A DNA stretch of 64,000 bases from Massilia sp. UMI-21. GTDB taxonomy: Bacteria; Pseudomonadota; Gammaproteobacteria; Burkholderiales; Burkholderiaceae_D. Positions within the stretch are counted from its first letter, which is position 1. Each line of letters starts with the position of its first letter. Below the pieces are notes generated by a model. It saw nothing but the letters and a program-made list of their open reading frames with translations, searched no databases and was not told the origin of the DNA. Of this stretch, positions 43,763-55,167 are shown one piece after another. Made by a program: the position numbers and the translations under genes. The stretch covers positions 1,054,001 to 1,118,000 of the forward strand of contig CP063848.1 in assembly GCA_015277795.1 (NCBI GenBank), written 5' to 3'.

Positions 43763-45223
43763 TCAGCCCGCCAGCTTCTTCTTCAGCAGTTCCGTCACCT
43801 GGGCCGGATTCGCCTTGCCCTTCGAGGCCTTCATGGTCTGGCCGATCAGGGCGTTGATCGCGGCTTCCTTGCCGGCGCGGTACTGCTCGACCGACTTGGC
43901 GTTGGCGGCCAGCACCTCGTCGACGATGGCTTCCAGCGCGCCCGTGTCCGAGATCTGCTTCAGGCCCTTCTGCTCGATGACGGTATCGGCCAGGTTGGCG
44001 TCATCCGATTTCGCTTCCCACATGGCGGCGAACACTTCCTTGCCGGCCTTGTTCGAGATGGTGCCATCCAGAATGCGCTTGAGCAGCAGAGCCAGCTGGG
44101 CGGCGCTCACCGGCGACGCGTCGAGCTCCACGCCTTCGCGGTTGAGGGTCGAGGCGACGTCGCCCATCATCCAGTTGGCGGCGGCCTTGGCGCTTTCCTT
44201 GCCGGCGGCGGCCACCACGGCCTCGTAATAGGTCGCCATCGCCTTCGAGGACGTCAGCACCAGGCTGTCGTATTCCGGCAGGCCGTACTCGCCGGTAAAG
44301 CGCGCGCGCAGGGCGCCCGGCAGTTCCGGCATGTCGGCTTTCACGCGCTCGATCCAGTCCTGGCCGATGACCAGCGGCGGCAAGTCCGGGTCCGGGAAGT
44401 AGCGGTAGTCCTGCGCGTCTTCCTTGGTGCGCATGGAGCGGGTTTCCTTCTTGTCCGGGTCCCACAGGCGGGTCGCCTGGATCACCTTGCCGCCGTCTTC
44501 GATCAGCTCGATCTGGCGCCGCACTTCGTAGTGGATCGCTTCTTCCATGAAGCGGAAGGAGTTCAGGTTCTTGATCTCGCAGCGGGTGCCGAATTCCTTC
44601 TGGCCGAGCGGGCGCACCGAGACGTTGACGTCGCAACGGAAGCTACCTTCCTGCATGTTGCCGTCGCAAACGCCCAGCCACACCACCAGCGAGTGCAGGG
44701 CCTTGGCATAGGCCACCGCCTCGGCCGCGCTGCGCATCTCCGGCTCGGACACGATCTCGAGCAGCGGCGTGCCGGCGCGGTTCAGGTCGATGCCGCTCAT
44801 GCCGGCATAGTCCTCGTGCAGCGACTTGCCGGCGTCTTCTTCCAGGTGGGCGCGGGTCAGGTTGACGGTCTTCGTTTCCAGCTTGCCGTCCTTCTCGTAG
44901 GCGAAGCTGACGGTGCCGCCCTGGACCACCGGATCCTCGAACTGGCTGATCTGGTAGCCCTTCGGCAGGTCGGGGTAGAAGTAGTTCTTGCGCGCGAACA
45001 CCGACTGCGGCGCGATTTTCGCGCCCACGGCCAGGCCGAAGCGGATCGCGCGCTCGACGGCGCCGCGGTTCAGCACCGGCAGCACGCCCGGCAGCGCCAG
45101 GTCGACCGGGCTGGCCTGGGTATTCGGCTCGGCGCCGAAGCGAATCGAGCTGCCGCTGAAGATTTTCGAGTTGGTCGTGAGCTGCACGTGGTTCTCAAGA
45201 CCGATGACGACTTCCCATTGCAT
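43763..45223 (-). CDS. gatB: Asp-tRNA(Asn)/Glu-tRNA(Gln) amidotransferase subunit B
   Basis: 486 residues from ATG 45223, starting [38 protein letters not shown] and [20 protein letters not shown] are the GatB signatures, and the C-terminal YqeY-like tail ends [11 protein letters not shown]. With GatA and GatC it converts mischarged Glu-tRNA(Gln) and/or Asp-tRNA(Asn). The upstream part of the open frame (to 45316) overlaps a repeat-like palindrome and is not coding. Confidence 0.95.
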   Translation of the reverse strand: MQWEVVIGLENHVQLTTNSKIFSGSSIRFGAEPNTQASPVDLALPGVLPVLNRGAVERAIRFGLAVGAKIAPQSVFARKNYFYPDLPKGYQISQFEDPVVQGGTVSFAYEKDGKLETKTVNLTRAHLEEDAGKSLHEDYAGMSGIDLNRAGTPLLEIVSEPEMRSAAEAVAYAKALHSLVVWLGVCDGNMQEGSFRCDVNVSVRPLGQKEFGTRCEIKNLNSFRFMEEAIHYEVRRQIELIEDGGKVIQATRLWDPDKKETRSMRTKEDAQDYRYFPDPDLPPLVIGQDWIERVKADMPELPGALRARFTGEYGLPEYDSLVLTSSKAMATYYEAVVAAAGKESAKAAANWMMGDVASTLNREGVELDASPVSAAQLALLLKRILDGTISNKAGKEVFAAMWEAKSDDANLADTVIEQKGLKQISDTGALEAIVDEVLAANAKSVEQYRAGKEAAINALIGQTMKASKGKANPAQVTELLKKKLAG

Positions 45224-45293
45224 GATGTGTTCTCTTTTCTGTTCGCTGCGCCCGCCGTGTGTTGCTGTTGTTCTAGGCAGGAGCTGGTTGAAC

Positions 45294-45322
45294 GCGTGGG
45301 CGGCACAGCCGCCCACCCTACG
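45294..45322 (-). repeat. REP-like palindrome in the gatA-gatB gap
   Basis: gtgggcggc (45296-45304), loop aca, gccgcccac (45308-45316) is a perfect 9-bp hairpin. On the minus strand it reads GTAGGGTGGGCGGC...GCCGCCCACGCG. That resembles dispersed palindromes I know from Oxalobacteraceae and other genomes. Only this one copy is seen in the window. No T tract follows. Confidence 0.5.
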
Positions 45323-45334
45323 TGTTCGCGGGGA

Positions 45335-46810
45335 TCAAACGCCTTCGGGGGCGCGGGTGTGCCAGTCGGTGACCTGCTGGTACTGGTGCGCGATGTTCAG
45401 CAGCTTGGCTTCGGCAAAATAGTTGCCGATGATCTGCAGGCCGACCGGACGCTTGGCGTTTTTTTCACCCTGGCCAAAACCGACCGGGATCGACATGCCC
45501 GGCAAACCGGCCAGGCTGGTCGACAGGGTGTAGATGTCGGCCAGGTAGTTGGCCACCGGGTCGTTCGACTTCGCACCCAGGTCCCAGGCCACGGTCGGGG
45601 CCACCGGGCCCATGATCACGTCGCACTTGTCGGCAAAGGCGGCCTGGAAGTCGTCGGCGATCAGGCGGCGGATCTTTTGCGCCTGCACGTAGTAGGCGTC
45701 ATAGTAGCCGTGGCACAGCACGTAGGTGCCGACCATGATGCGGCGCTGGACCTCGCGCCCGAAGCCTTCGGCGCGGGTCTTGCGGTACATGTCTTGCAGA
45801 TCCTTGTACTCGGCAGCGCGGTGGCCGTAGCGCACGCCGTCGAAGCGCGACAGGTTCGACGAGGCTTCGGCCGGGGCGATGATGTAGTAGGTCGGGATCG
45901 ACAGCGCGGTCTTCGGCAGCGAAATCTCCACCAGGCTCGCGCCCAGTTTCACGAACTGGTCCAGCGCGGCGCGCACCGCCTGCTCGACGTCCGCCGCCAG
46001 GCCTTCGCCGAAGTACTCCTTCGGCACGCCGATGCGCAGGCCGGTCAGGGGCTGGTTCAGGTCGCGGGTATAGTCCTCGGGCACGTTGCCCTGTTCGACG
46101 GTGAGGCTGGTCGAGTCGCGTTCGTCGAAGCCGATCATGTCGTTGAGCAGCAGGGCGCAGTCCTCGGCGGTCTGGGCGATCGGGCCGCCCTGGTCCAGCG
46201 AGGAGGCAAACGCGATCATGCCGAAGCGCGAGACGCGGCCGTAGGTCGGCTTGATGCCGGTGACGCCGCAGAAGGCGGCCGGTTGGCGGATCGAGCCGCC
46301 GGTGTCGGTCGCGGTGGCGGCCGGCGCCAGGCGCGCGGCGATCGCGGCGGCCGAGCCGCCCGAGGAACCGCCCGGCACCGCCAGCGGGTCCCAGGGGTTC
46401 TTCACCGCGCCGAAGCTTGAATTCTCGCTGGCCGAGCCCATCGCGAATTCGTCGAGGTTGACCTTGCCCAGCGTGACCATGCCGGCGCGGTTGAAGCGCT
46501 CGACCACGGTGGCGTCGAACGGGCTTGCATAATTGGCCAGCATCTTCGAGCCGGCTGTGGTGCGCCAGCCACGGGTGACGAAAATATCCTTGTGCGCGAT
46601 CGGCACCCCGGTCAGCGGGCCGGCGCTGCCGTCGGCGATGCGGGCGTCGGCGCTTGCCGCCTGCGCCAGCGTGCGCTCGCGGTCCACGTGCAGGAAGGCG
46701 TTATGGCCGCTGGCGTCGATGCGGTCGAGATAGTGGCTGGCCAGTTCGACGCTCGAGACCTGCTTCGATTGCAGGAGCGCGGACAGCTCTTTGATGGTCT
46801 TGTTGTGCAT
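45335..46810 (-). CDS. gatA: Asp-tRNA(Asn)/Glu-tRNA(Gln) amidotransferase subunit A
   Basis: 491 residues, amidase family. The Lys of the Ser-cisSer-Lys triad lies in [19 protein letters not shown]. The two serines are in [14 protein letters not shown] and [15 protein letters not shown]. It releases ammonia from glutamine for the transamidation carried out with GatB. It lies between gatC (54-bp gap) and gatB (111-bp gap) in the conserved gatCAB order. Confidence 0.95.
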   Translation of the reverse strand: MHNKTIKELSALLQSKQVSSVELASHYLDRIDASGHNAFLHVDRERTLAQAASADARIADGSAGPLTGVPIAHKDIFVTRGWRTTAGSKMLANYASPFDATVVERFNRAGMVTLGKVNLDEFAMGSASENSSFGAVKNPWDPLAVPGGSSGGSAAAIAARLAPAATATDTGGSIRQPAAFCGVTGIKPTYGRVSRFGMIAFASSLDQGGPIAQTAEDCALLLNDMIGFDERDSTSLTVEQGNVPEDYTRDLNQPLTGLRIGVPKEYFGEGLAADVEQAVRAALDQFVKLGASLVEISLPKTALSIPTYYIIAPAEASSNLSRFDGVRYGHRAAEYKDLQDMYRKTRAEGFGREVQRRIMVGTYVLCHGYYDAYYVQAQKIRRLIADDFQAAFADKCDVIMGPVAPTVAWDLGAKSNDPVANYLADIYTLSTSLAGLPGMSIPVGFGQGEKNAKRPVGLQIIGNYFAEAKLLNIAHQYQQVTDWHTRAPEGV

Positions 46811-46864
46811 GTGCGTGTCGATTCTTGAAAACGTTGGCGTGCGGTGGCGCGACTTCGGGCGCGC

Positions 46865-47164
46865 TTACTCGATGACCTTCGGCACCAGGTACAGGCCGTC
46901 CTGGGCCTTCGGCGCCGGCGCCTGGTAATCCTCGCGGCGGTTCTCTTCGGTCACGACGTCGTCGCGCAGGCGCAGCGGCAGCGCCATGATGCTGGCCAGC
47001 GGCTGCGACAGGGGCGCAACGCCGGTCGTGTCCACCGCCTGCATCTGCTCGGCCAGTGCGAAGATGCCGTTCAACTCGGCCAACGCGGTTTGCGCGTGGG
47101 CTTCATCCATTTCGAGCTGGGCCAGGTTGGCGATGCGTTTTACGTCTGAAAGTGTCAGGGACAT
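46865..47164 (-). CDS. gatC: Asp-tRNA(Asn)/Glu-tRNA(Gln) amidotransferase subunit C
   Basis: 99 residues from ATG 47164, starting [19 protein letters not shown]. This is the family opening, and the end [15 protein letters not shown] is also typical. It wraps around GatA and stabilises the GatCAB complex. The frame can be opened 21 codons earlier (47227), but that part is not family-like. It is first in the operon. Confidence 0.92.
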   Translation of the reverse strand: MSLTLSDVKRIANLAQLEMDEAHAQTALAELNGIFALAEQMQAVDTTGVAPLSQPLASIMALPLRLRDDVVTEENRREDYQAPAPKAQDGLYLVPKVIE

Positions 47165-48531
<1,367 letters not shown>

Positions 48532-48562
48532 AAAACGATCAACATCGGTGGTGCAGCCGATA

Positions 48563-48611
48563 TCAAGGCGGGCAGGGCGTGCGGCATGTCGCGCGCGTCT
48601 GCCCGCCTTGA
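48563..48611 (+). repeat. Long inverted repeat between mreB and mreC
   Basis: tcaaggcgggcag (48563-48575) and ctgcccgccttga (48599-48611) are perfect 13-bp arms. The 23-nt centre can fold further (gcgtgcg against cgcgcgc). No T tract follows. It may be an attenuator or RNA-processing hairpin that sets MreB above MreC levels. Confidence 0.6.
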
Positions 48612-48653
48612 CGTTGGCACGCCGCGCAGTCTAGACAGGACGCCAACCAGGAC

Positions 48654-49748
48654 ATGGAATACAGTCCTCCGCCGCTTTTCAAACAGGGAGCCCCGGCACG
48701 GGTCAAGGCGATCGTCTTCGCCCTGATTTCGGTGCTGCTGCTGGTCGTCGACGCGCGCTACCACACCCTCGGTTCGGTGCGCCAGGTGGCCGCCACCGTC
48801 CTGTACCCCCTGCAGATGGCCGCCCTGCTGCCGCGCGAAGCGCTCGGCAACATGGCCGGCTACTTCTCGTCGATCTCCACCCTGCAGAAGGAAGTCCGCG
48901 ATCTCAAGACCCAGCAGCTGGCGCAGGCCAGGATCCTGCAGCAGGCGCAGCTCCAGATGGCCGAGAACGCCCAGCTGCGGCGCTTGATGGATGCACGCGC
49001 CCACCTGCCGGTCCAGGCCCAGATGACCGAGATCCTGTACGACGCGCGCGATCCGTCGACCCGCCGCATCGTGGTCGACCGCGGCTCGCGCGACAATGTC
49101 GTGCTGGGCCTGCCGGTGATCGACCATGCCGGCGTGGTCGGCCAGGTCACGCGCGTGTTCCCGTTCACCTCCGAAGTCACGCTGCTCACCGACAAGGACC
49201 AGGCGATACCGGTGCAGGTGCTGCGCAGCGGCCTGCGCAGCATCGCCTACGGCCGCGGCCAGTCCGGCCTGCTCGACCTGCGTTTCGTGGTGGCCAACAC
49301 CGACATCCAGGTCGGCGACGTGCTGGTCACCTCCGGACTGGACGGCATGTATCCGGCCGGCCTGGCGGTGGCCACGGTGGTGCAGGTCGAGAACGTCGCC
49401 GCCGGCGCGTTCGGGCGCGTGGTCTGCCAGCCGCTGGCCGGCATCAACCGCCACCGCCAGCTCCTGATCATCATGTCGCAGTCGAACCTGCCGCCCAAGC
49501 CGAAGGCGGCAGCGCAGATTCCGGCCACCACCGCGCGCCGCAAGCTGCCGGACATGGCGCCGCTGCCGCCGCTGCCGCTGGCGCCGAATCCGCTGCCGCC
49601 GCAGGCGCCGCCGGCGGGGCAGGGCACGGCCGCAGCGCCGGCCAACGGCGTTAGCGGGCTGCCGGCCCAGCCGCAGCCTGCGGCCCAGCAGCGTCCCGCC
49701 GCGCCGGCCGCCGCGGTCCAACAGGGAGGCACGACCAATGCCCGGTAA
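48654..49748 (+). CDS. mreC: Rod shape-determining protein MreC
   Basis: 364 residues. A short cytoplasmic start, one membrane helix (VKAIVFALISVLLLVVDAR), a coiled coil at about 75-110 (LQKEVRDLKTQQLAQARILQ) and then the MreC beta domain with VVDRGSRDNVVLGLPVIDHAG and LLTDKDQAIPVQV. The C-terminal 90 residues are unusually Pro/Ala/Gln-rich and look disordered. MreC is the periplasmic scaffold of the elongasome and contacts PBP2. Its 3' end overlaps mreD by 11 bp. Confidence 0.95.
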   Translation: MEYSPPPLFKQGAPARVKAIVFALISVLLLVVDARYHTLGSVRQVAATVLYPLQMAALLPREALGNMAGYFSSISTLQKEVRDLKTQQLAQARILQQAQLQMAENAQLRRLMDARAHLPVQAQMTEILYDARDPSTRRIVVDRGSRDNVVLGLPVIDHAGVVGQVTRVFPFTSEVTLLTDKDQAIPVQVLRSGLRSIAYGRGQSGLLDLRFVVANTDIQVGDVLVTSGLDGMYPAGLAVATVVQVENVAAGAFGRVVCQPLAGINRHRQLLIIMSQSNLPPKPKAAAQIPATTARRKLPDMAPLPPLPLAPNPLPPQAPPAGQGTAAAPANGVSGLPAQPQPAAQQRPAAPAAAVQQGGTTNAR

Positions 49749-50256
49749 CCGTCCACATTACATCCTGCTGCCCGTCAGCCCGCTGTTCATCACCTTCAGC
49801 CTGGTCTGCGCCTTCATGCTCAACCTGCTGCCGCTCGGCCGCTGGGTGGGTGCGCCCGACTTCGTCGCGCTGGTGCTGGTGTTCTGGGGCATCCACCAGC
49901 CGCGCAAGGTCGGCATCGGCGTGGCCTTCGTCATGGGCCTGTTGATGGACGTGCACGACGCCAGCCTGCTGGGCGAGAACGCGCTGGCCTACACGCTGCT
50001 GTCCTACCTGGCCATCATGATCCACCGCCGCGTGCTGTGGTTCCCCGTGATGACCCAGGCCATGCACGTGTTCCCGCTGCTGCTGCTGACGCAGGCGGTG
50101 CAGGCCTTCGTCCACTTCACGGCCTCGGGCCGCTTTCCGGGCCTGCTGCACTTCGCCGAGAGCGTGGTTGCCGTCGCCCTGTGGCCCGTGATTACCTGGC
50201 TGCTGCTGGCGCCCCAGCGCCGCGCCGTCGACCGTGACCATACCCGTCCGATCTGA
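49738..50256 (+). CDS. mreD: Rod shape-determining protein MreD
   Basis: 172 residues, about five or six membrane helices. FSLVCAFMLNLLPLGRWVGAPDFVALVLVFW and VGIGVAFVMGLLMDVHDASLLGENAL are the MreD-specific parts. It completes the MreBCD complex. It overlaps mreC at its start. A GTG for mrdA occurs within its last codons. Confidence 0.94.
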   Translation: MPGNRPHYILLPVSPLFITFSLVCAFMLNLLPLGRWVGAPDFVALVLVFWGIHQPRKVGIGVAFVMGLLMDVHDASLLGENALAYTLLSYLAIMIHRRVLWFPVMTQAMHVFPLLLLTQAVQAFVHFTASGRFPGLLHFAESVVAVALWPVITWLLLAPQRRAVDRDHTRPI

Positions 50257-50272
50257 TACCTCAAGCTACGCC

Positions 50273-52252
50273 GTGACCGAGTTCAAGGACAACGACCGCG
50301 AGATCCACCTGTTCCGCATGCGCCTGACGGCGCTGGTGGGTCTTGTCTTCATCTGCTTCGGCCTGCTGGTGGCGCGCTTCGTCTGGCTGCAGGTGCTGCG
50401 CCACGACCAGTTCGCACTGCAGGCCGAGGGCAACCGCATCGCGCTGGTGCCCATCGTGCCCAACCGCGGCCTGATCGTGGACCGCAACGGCGTGGTCCTG
50501 GCGCGCAACGAATCCGGCTATACGCTCGAGATCACGCCGTCCAAGCTGCAGGCCAACATGGAATCGGTGATCGACGAGCTGTCCAAGCTGGTCGAGATCG
50601 ACGCGCGCGACCGGCGCCGCTTCAAGCGCCTGGTGGAAGAGTCGCGCAGCTTCGCCAGCGTGCCGCTGCGCACCCGCCTGAGCGACGACGAGGTGGCGCG
50701 CTTCACCGCGCAGCGCTTCCGCTTCCCGGGCGTGGATGTGCAGGCGCGCCTGTTCCGCCAGTACCCGCTGGGCGAGAGCGCCTCGCACGTGATCGGCTAC
50801 ATCGGCCGCATCAACCAGAAAGAGGCGGCCCGGCTCGAAGAGGATGGCCAGGATGCCAACTACAACGGCACCGAGCATATCGGCAAGGAAGGCCTGGAGA
50901 AGAAGTACGAGAGCTACCTGCACGGCACCACCGGCTATGAGCAGGTCGAGCGTACCGCCGGCGGGCGCGCCATCCGTACGCTGTCGCGTACCGCGCCGGT
51001 TCCGGGCAGCAACCTGATCCTGTCGGTCGACATCGAACTGCAAAGGGTGATCGAGGAAGCCTTCGGCGATCAGCGCGGCGCGCTGGTGGCGATCGAGCCC
51101 GCCACCGGCGACGTGCTGGCCTATGTCTCGCGCCCCGGCTTCGACCCCAACCTGTTCGTGGACGGCATCGACACCCAGAGCTGGAACGAACTGAACACCT
51201 CGCTCGACCGTCCGCTGATGAACCGTCCGCTGTCGGGGACCTATCCGCCGGGCTCTACCTTCAAGCCCTTCATGTCGCTGGCCGCGCTCGAGATGGGCTT
51301 TCGCAAGCCATCCGACGCCATCCGCGATCCCGGCTTCTACGTGCTGGGCGGCCACCGCTTCCGCGACGACAAGCCCGGCGGCCACGGCGTGGTCGACATG
51401 TACAAGTCGGTGGTCGAATCCTGCGACACCTATTACTACCAGCTCGGCAACGAGATGGGCATCGACAACATCTCGAACTTCATGCAGCAGTTCGGCTTCG
51501 GCGAGCTGACCGGCATCGACCTCGAACACGAAAAGACCGGCGTGCGCCCGTCCAAGGAGTGGAAGGCGAAGCGCTTCAAGACCCGCGCCGCCAGCAGGTG
51601 GCAAGGCGGCGACACCATCTCGATCTCGATCGGGCAGGGCTACAACAACTACACCATGATCCAGCTGGCCCACGCGGTCGCCAACCTGGCCAACGACGGC
51701 GTGGTGATGAAGCCGCACCTGGTCAAGCTGATCGAGGACGGCGCCATCAAGCAGCGTGCCGAGACGGTGCCGAAGGAAACCCGCCGCATCGCGCTCAAGC
51801 AGGAAAACATCGACTTCATCAAGCGCACCATGGTCGGCGTGACCCAGGAATCCAACGGCACCGGGTTCCGCGCCTTCGCCGGCGCCGGCTATGTTTCGGC
51901 GGGCAAGACCGGTACCGCGCAGGTGATCGGCCTGCGCGGCGGCAAGTACAACGCCAACAGCATCGACGAGCGCCACCGCGACAATGCGCTGTATGTCGCG
52001 TTCGCGCCGGCCGAGAATCCGCGCATCGCGCTGGCGCTGGTGGTGGAGAACGCCGGCTTCGGCGCCGCTTCCGCCGCGCCGATCGCGCGCAAGGCGCTCG
52101 ACTACTACCTGCTGGGCAAGCGTCCGGCGCCGCCCAAGCCGAAGGAGGCGCCAGTCGTCGCCAGGCCGGCGGGCAGCGCCCCCGCCGCGCCGATCGTCCA
52201 GGCCGCCGCCGTGCCGGCCAGGTCGTCCGCACCCGCCACCAGAAAGGAATAA
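50273..52252 (+). CDS. mrdA: Penicillin-binding protein 2 (elongasome transpeptidase)
   Basis: 659 residues from GTG 50273 (VTEFKDNDREIHLFRMR, like homologues), or 672 from GTG 50234 inside mreD. Neither has a strong ribosome binding site. One N-terminal membrane helix (LTALVGLVFICFGLLVARF) is followed by the pedestal domain and the transpeptidase with STFK (GTYPPGSTFKPFMS), SCD in VESCDTYYYQ and KTG in SAGKTGTAQV. The tail is Ala/Pro-rich. It crosslinks side-wall peptidoglycan with RodA, whose gene follows after 3 bp. Confidence 0.95.
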   Translation: MTEFKDNDREIHLFRMRLTALVGLVFICFGLLVARFVWLQVLRHDQFALQAEGNRIALVPIVPNRGLIVDRNGVVLARNESGYTLEITPSKLQANMESVIDELSKLVEIDARDRRRFKRLVEESRSFASVPLRTRLSDDEVARFTAQRFRFPGVDVQARLFRQYPLGESASHVIGYIGRINQKEAARLEEDGQDANYNGTEHIGKEGLEKKYESYLHGTTGYEQVERTAGGRAIRTLSRTAPVPGSNLILSVDIELQRVIEEAFGDQRGALVAIEPATGDVLAYVSRPGFDPNLFVDGIDTQSWNELNTSLDRPLMNRPLSGTYPPGSTFKPFMSLAALEMGFRKPSDAIRDPGFYVLGGHRFRDDKPGGHGVVDMYKSVVESCDTYYYQLGNEMGIDNISNFMQQFGFGELTGIDLEHEKTGVRPSKEWKAKRFKTRAASRWQGGDTISISIGQGYNNYTMIQLAHAVANLANDGVVMKPHLVKLIEDGAIKQRAETVPKETRRIALKQENIDFIKRTMVGVTQESNGTGFRAFAGAGYVSAGKTGTAQVIGLRGGKYNANSIDERHRDNALYVAFAPAENPRIALALVVENAGFGAASAAPIARKALDYYLLGKRPAPPKPKEAPVVARPAGSAPAAPIVQAAAVPARSSAPATRKE

Positions 52253-52255
52253 GCC

Positions 52256-53371
52256 ATGGCGCACATTCCAGAACGCCGCTCGCTGCGGCGCCGCCTGCGT
52301 CCGTACTTCACCGTGTTCGACTGGCCGCTCGGCCTGGTGCTGTTCATCCTGATGATGACCAGCGTGATCACCATGACCTCGGCCGGCGCCGAATTCCCGG
52401 ACCGCGTCGAGCACCAGATCCGCAATTTCATGCTGGCCTTCGGCATCATGTGGATCGCGGCCAACGTGCCGCCGCAGACCTTGATGCGGCTCGCCGTGCC
52501 GATCTATACGCTCGGGGTCACGCTGCTGATCGCGGTGGCGCTGTTCGGCATCATCAAGAAGGGTGCGCGGCGCTGGCTGTACGTCGGCGTGGATATCCAG
52601 CCGTCCGAGATCCTGAAGATCGCGACACCGCTGATGCTGGCCTGGTATTTCCAGCAGCGCGCCAACGCCAACACCTGGAAGACCTATCTGGTGGCCGCGG
52701 CGCTGCTCCTGATTCCGTTCGCCCTGATCGCCAAGCAGCCCGACCTCGGCACCGGCCTGATGGTGTTCGCCTCGGGTTTCTACGTGATCTTCCTGGCAGG
52801 CCTGCCGTGGAAGGCCATCGCCGCGTTGGCGGTGTCGGGCGCCGCGGCGCTGCCGATCGCTTGGTCGATGCTGCACGACTACCAGCGCGAGCGGGTGATG
52901 ACCCTGATCGACCCCACCTCCGACCCGCTGGGCAAGGGCTTCCATATCATCCAGTCCGAGATCGCCATCGGCTCCGGCGGCTTGATGGGCAAGGGCTACG
53001 GCCAGGGCACGCAAGGCGCGCTGGAATTCGTTCCCGAGCAGACCACCGACTTCGTGTTCGCCGTGTACTCGGAGGAGTTCGGCCTGGTCGGCAACCTGTT
53101 CCTGCTGTTCGTCTACCTGATGCTGATCGGCCGTGGCCTGATGATCGCGGCGAACGCGCCGAACACCTTCTCGCGCCTGCTGGCCGGTGCGATCACGATG
53201 ATGTTCTTTACGTATGCTTTCGTCAACATGGGCATGGTGATCGGTATCCTGCCGGTGGTCGGCGTTCCGCTACCGCTCATGAGCTATGGCGGAACAGCCT
53301 TCATCACGCTCGGCCTCGGCGCTGGTATATTGATGAGTATCCAAAGACATCGTAAACTAGTGCAGACGTAA
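52256..53371 (+). CDS. mrdB: Peptidoglycan glycosyltransferase RodA
   Basis: 371 residues, SEDS family with about ten membrane helices. FALIAKQPDLGTGLMVFASG contains the conserved loop, and GKGFHIIQSEIAIGSGGLMGKGYGQGTQ and FVPEQTTDFVFAVYSEEFGLVGN hold the catalytic loop. The end GVPLPLMSYGGTAFIT is the SEDS signature. It polymerises glycan strands together with PBP2. Confidence 0.96.
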   Translation: MAHIPERRSLRRRLRPYFTVFDWPLGLVLFILMMTSVITMTSAGAEFPDRVEHQIRNFMLAFGIMWIAANVPPQTLMRLAVPIYTLGVTLLIAVALFGIIKKGARRWLYVGVDIQPSEILKIATPLMLAWYFQQRANANTWKTYLVAAALLLIPFALIAKQPDLGTGLMVFASGFYVIFLAGLPWKAIAALAVSGAAALPIAWSMLHDYQRERVMTLIDPTSDPLGKGFHIIQSEIAIGSGGLMGKGYGQGTQGALEFVPEQTTDFVFAVYSEEFGLVGNLFLLFVYLMLIGRGLMIAANAPNTFSRLLAGAITMMFFTYAFVNMGMVIGILPVVGVPLPLMSYGGTAFITLGLGAGILMSIQRHRKLVQT

Positions 53372-53388
53372 TTTAACAAGGATCGCGC

Positions 53389-54408
53389 ATGGCCGTTCCA
53401 AGAAAACAACTTGCTACGACCATTACCGCGGTCATTGCACTGGCAAGCCTCGCCACCGGCTGCAGCACCACCGACAGCGGCGAGCGCAAGAGCCTCATCC
53501 CGCTGCCCTGGAAGCATCCCAAGGCAAAAGTTGCCGACGTACCCAAGCTGCCGCCGGCCAGTTCCGGCCGCGGCGGCTACTACAAGGACGACGGGCCCGG
53601 CCTGAACCCGCCGGCCGGCCTGATGGACCTGCCCGACGCCGTGGTCAAGGCCGAACCCTATGCCAAATGGGCCAACCGCCCGTATTCGGTGTTCGGCCAG
53701 ACCTACACCCCGATGCTGCACGACGACCCCTTCGTCCAGCGCGGCGTCGCCAGCTGGTACGGGGTCAAGTTCCACGGCCAGAAGACCTCGTCAGGCGAGC
53801 TCTACGACATGTACAAGATGACGGCGGCCCATCCGACGCTGCCGATTCCCTCGTATGCGCGCGTGACCAGCCTCGAAACCGGCAAGTCGATCGTGGTGCG
53901 CATCAACGACCGCGGGCCCTTCCATGCCAGCCGCATCGTCGACGTCTCCTACACGGCCGCCCTGAAACTGGGCCTGTTGGGCAAGGGCAGCCACGAGGTC
54001 GAGCTGGTGCGCCTGTTCCCGGACGACCCCATCCGCATGGCCTCCGAGCGCCGCAGCGCCACCTCCGAAGCGCAGTCGGCGCCGCCCGAGATCGCCGCGC
54101 TGATGCTGGAAGACCGGGTGCGCACCGACAGCGCGGCAGTGGCTCAAGTGACGCAGCTCGTCCCCAAGCTGGTGCCGCGCGGCAGCTTCTACGTGCAGCT
54201 CGGTGCTTACGGCCGTGCCGGTACGGCGCAAGCCATCGGCGAGCGCCTGGCCGGCGCCGGCGTCGAAGTCGGCAAGCTGGAAGTGGTGAAGGTCGGTGCG
54301 GTGAACCGCCTGTATGGCGGGCCGTTCGAGAGCCGCGAGCATGCGCTGGAGGCGGCGCGCGCGGTACCGTCTTCATTCGGCCTGAAGCCGATCGTGGTCA
54401 AGCGTTAG
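53389..54408 (+). CDS. rlpA: RlpA, septal ring lytic transglycosylase family lipoprotein with SPOR domain
   Basis: 339 residues. The lipobox LATGC lies at about residue 25. The DPBB/RlpA core reads GVASWYGVKFHGQKTSSGELYD, AAHPTLPIPSYARVT and VVRINDRGPFHASRIVDVS. A C-terminal SPOR domain (RGSFYVQLGAYGRAGTAQAIG) binds denuded septal glycan. RlpA cleaves stripped glycans and helps separate cells. It ends the rod cluster and converges with the SPOR gene at 54451. Confidence 0.93.
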   Translation: MAVPRKQLATTITAVIALASLATGCSTTDSGERKSLIPLPWKHPKAKVADVPKLPPASSGRGGYYKDDGPGLNPPAGLMDLPDAVVKAEPYAKWANRPYSVFGQTYTPMLHDDPFVQRGVASWYGVKFHGQKTSSGELYDMYKMTAAHPTLPIPSYARVTSLETGKSIVVRINDRGPFHASRIVDVSYTAALKLGLLGKGSHEVELVRLFPDDPIRMASERRSATSEAQSAPPEIAALMLEDRVRTDSAAVAQVTQLVPKLVPRGSFYVQLGAYGRAGTAQAIGERLAGAGVEVGKLEVVKVGAVNRLYGGPFESREHALEAARAVPSSFGLKPIVVKR

Positions 54409-54450
54409 GCTTGCAGCCCTTGCCAGGGGGCGGCACCACCGGACACCTGC

Positions 54451-55167
54451 TTACTTGCACTGGCTGAGCTGGACGCCCGAAAAATCGTCGGCAATCCGCG
54501 CCACGCGCGACCGTTCTTCCGGCGTCAGGTCGCGCAAGCGCCAGGCCGCGCGCGTGCCCTGCGGACCGCGCGGCAGCACGCGCACGCCGCGCACGCCCCG
54601 TTTCGCCAGCGCCGTGGCCAGGCCCTGCGCGGCCGACTCGGTCTTGAACACGCCCAGCGACACCGCCCACCTGAGCGGCGAGTCGCCCTGCATCACGAAG
54701 AAGTTCTCGACGCCTTGGTCCTTCAGTTCGGCCACGCGGCGGTCGGCGCCTTCCTTGCCGCCGCTCGGGGGCAGGTAGACCAGGTGGCTGGTGACTTCCT
54801 GGAAGGGGACACTGGTGCGCGACACGCGCTCGCCCAGGCCGAGGCGGGCAATGCGGGTCTCGAAGCGGCGCGCGTCGCCGGCCGCGAAGGCGCCGGCCTG
54901 GGTGCAGGCGATGGTCTGGACCACCGGCGCCTGGGCGGGCGGCGCTGGTTCCGCCGGCGGCGCGGCTTGCGCAGGCGCCGCTGCCGGGACCTCGGCCGCC
55001 GCGCGCGCCTCGGCCGCGCTGAGCATCACCATGCGCCCGGGGGCCAGCTGGTTCTTCAGGCGCTGCGGCTCGCGCTCGCCGCCCTGGACCTTGCCGAGGT
55101 AGCCCTGGCCGTAGGCGAACAGCGCGGCGTTCGCCGCCAGCAAGGCCCAGAATACGAATTTCAACAA
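54451..55167 (-). CDS. SPOR domain-containing membrane protein
   Basis: 238 residues. One N-terminal helix (KFVFWALLAANAALFAYG) is followed by an Ala/Pro linker at about 60-85. The C-terminal half carries a SPOR-like segment with VENFFVMQGDSPLRWAVSLGVFKTESAA. The start is TTG 55167, which has GGGAGAG about 5 nt upstream and overlaps the coaX stop. It is the last gene of the minus-strand dsbA-SDR-birA-coaX group. A role at the division site is inferred from the SPOR fold. Confidence 0.75.
   Translation of the reverse strand: MLKFVFWALLAANAALFAYGQGYLGKVQGGEREPQRLKNQLAPGRMVMLSAAEARAAAEVPAAAPAQAAPPAEPAPPAQAPVVQTIACTQAGAFAAGDARRFETRIARLGLGERVSRTSVPFQEVTSHLVYLPPSGGKEGADRRVAELKDQGVENFFVMQGDSPLRWAVSLGVFKTESAAQGLATALAKRGVRGVRVLPRGPQGTRAAWRLRDLTPEERSRVARIADDFSGVQLSQCK

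Noticed and set aside
50261-53014. 917-codon minus-strand ORF opposite mrdA-mrdB
   Set aside because: It is antisense to clear elongasome genes and has no motifs.
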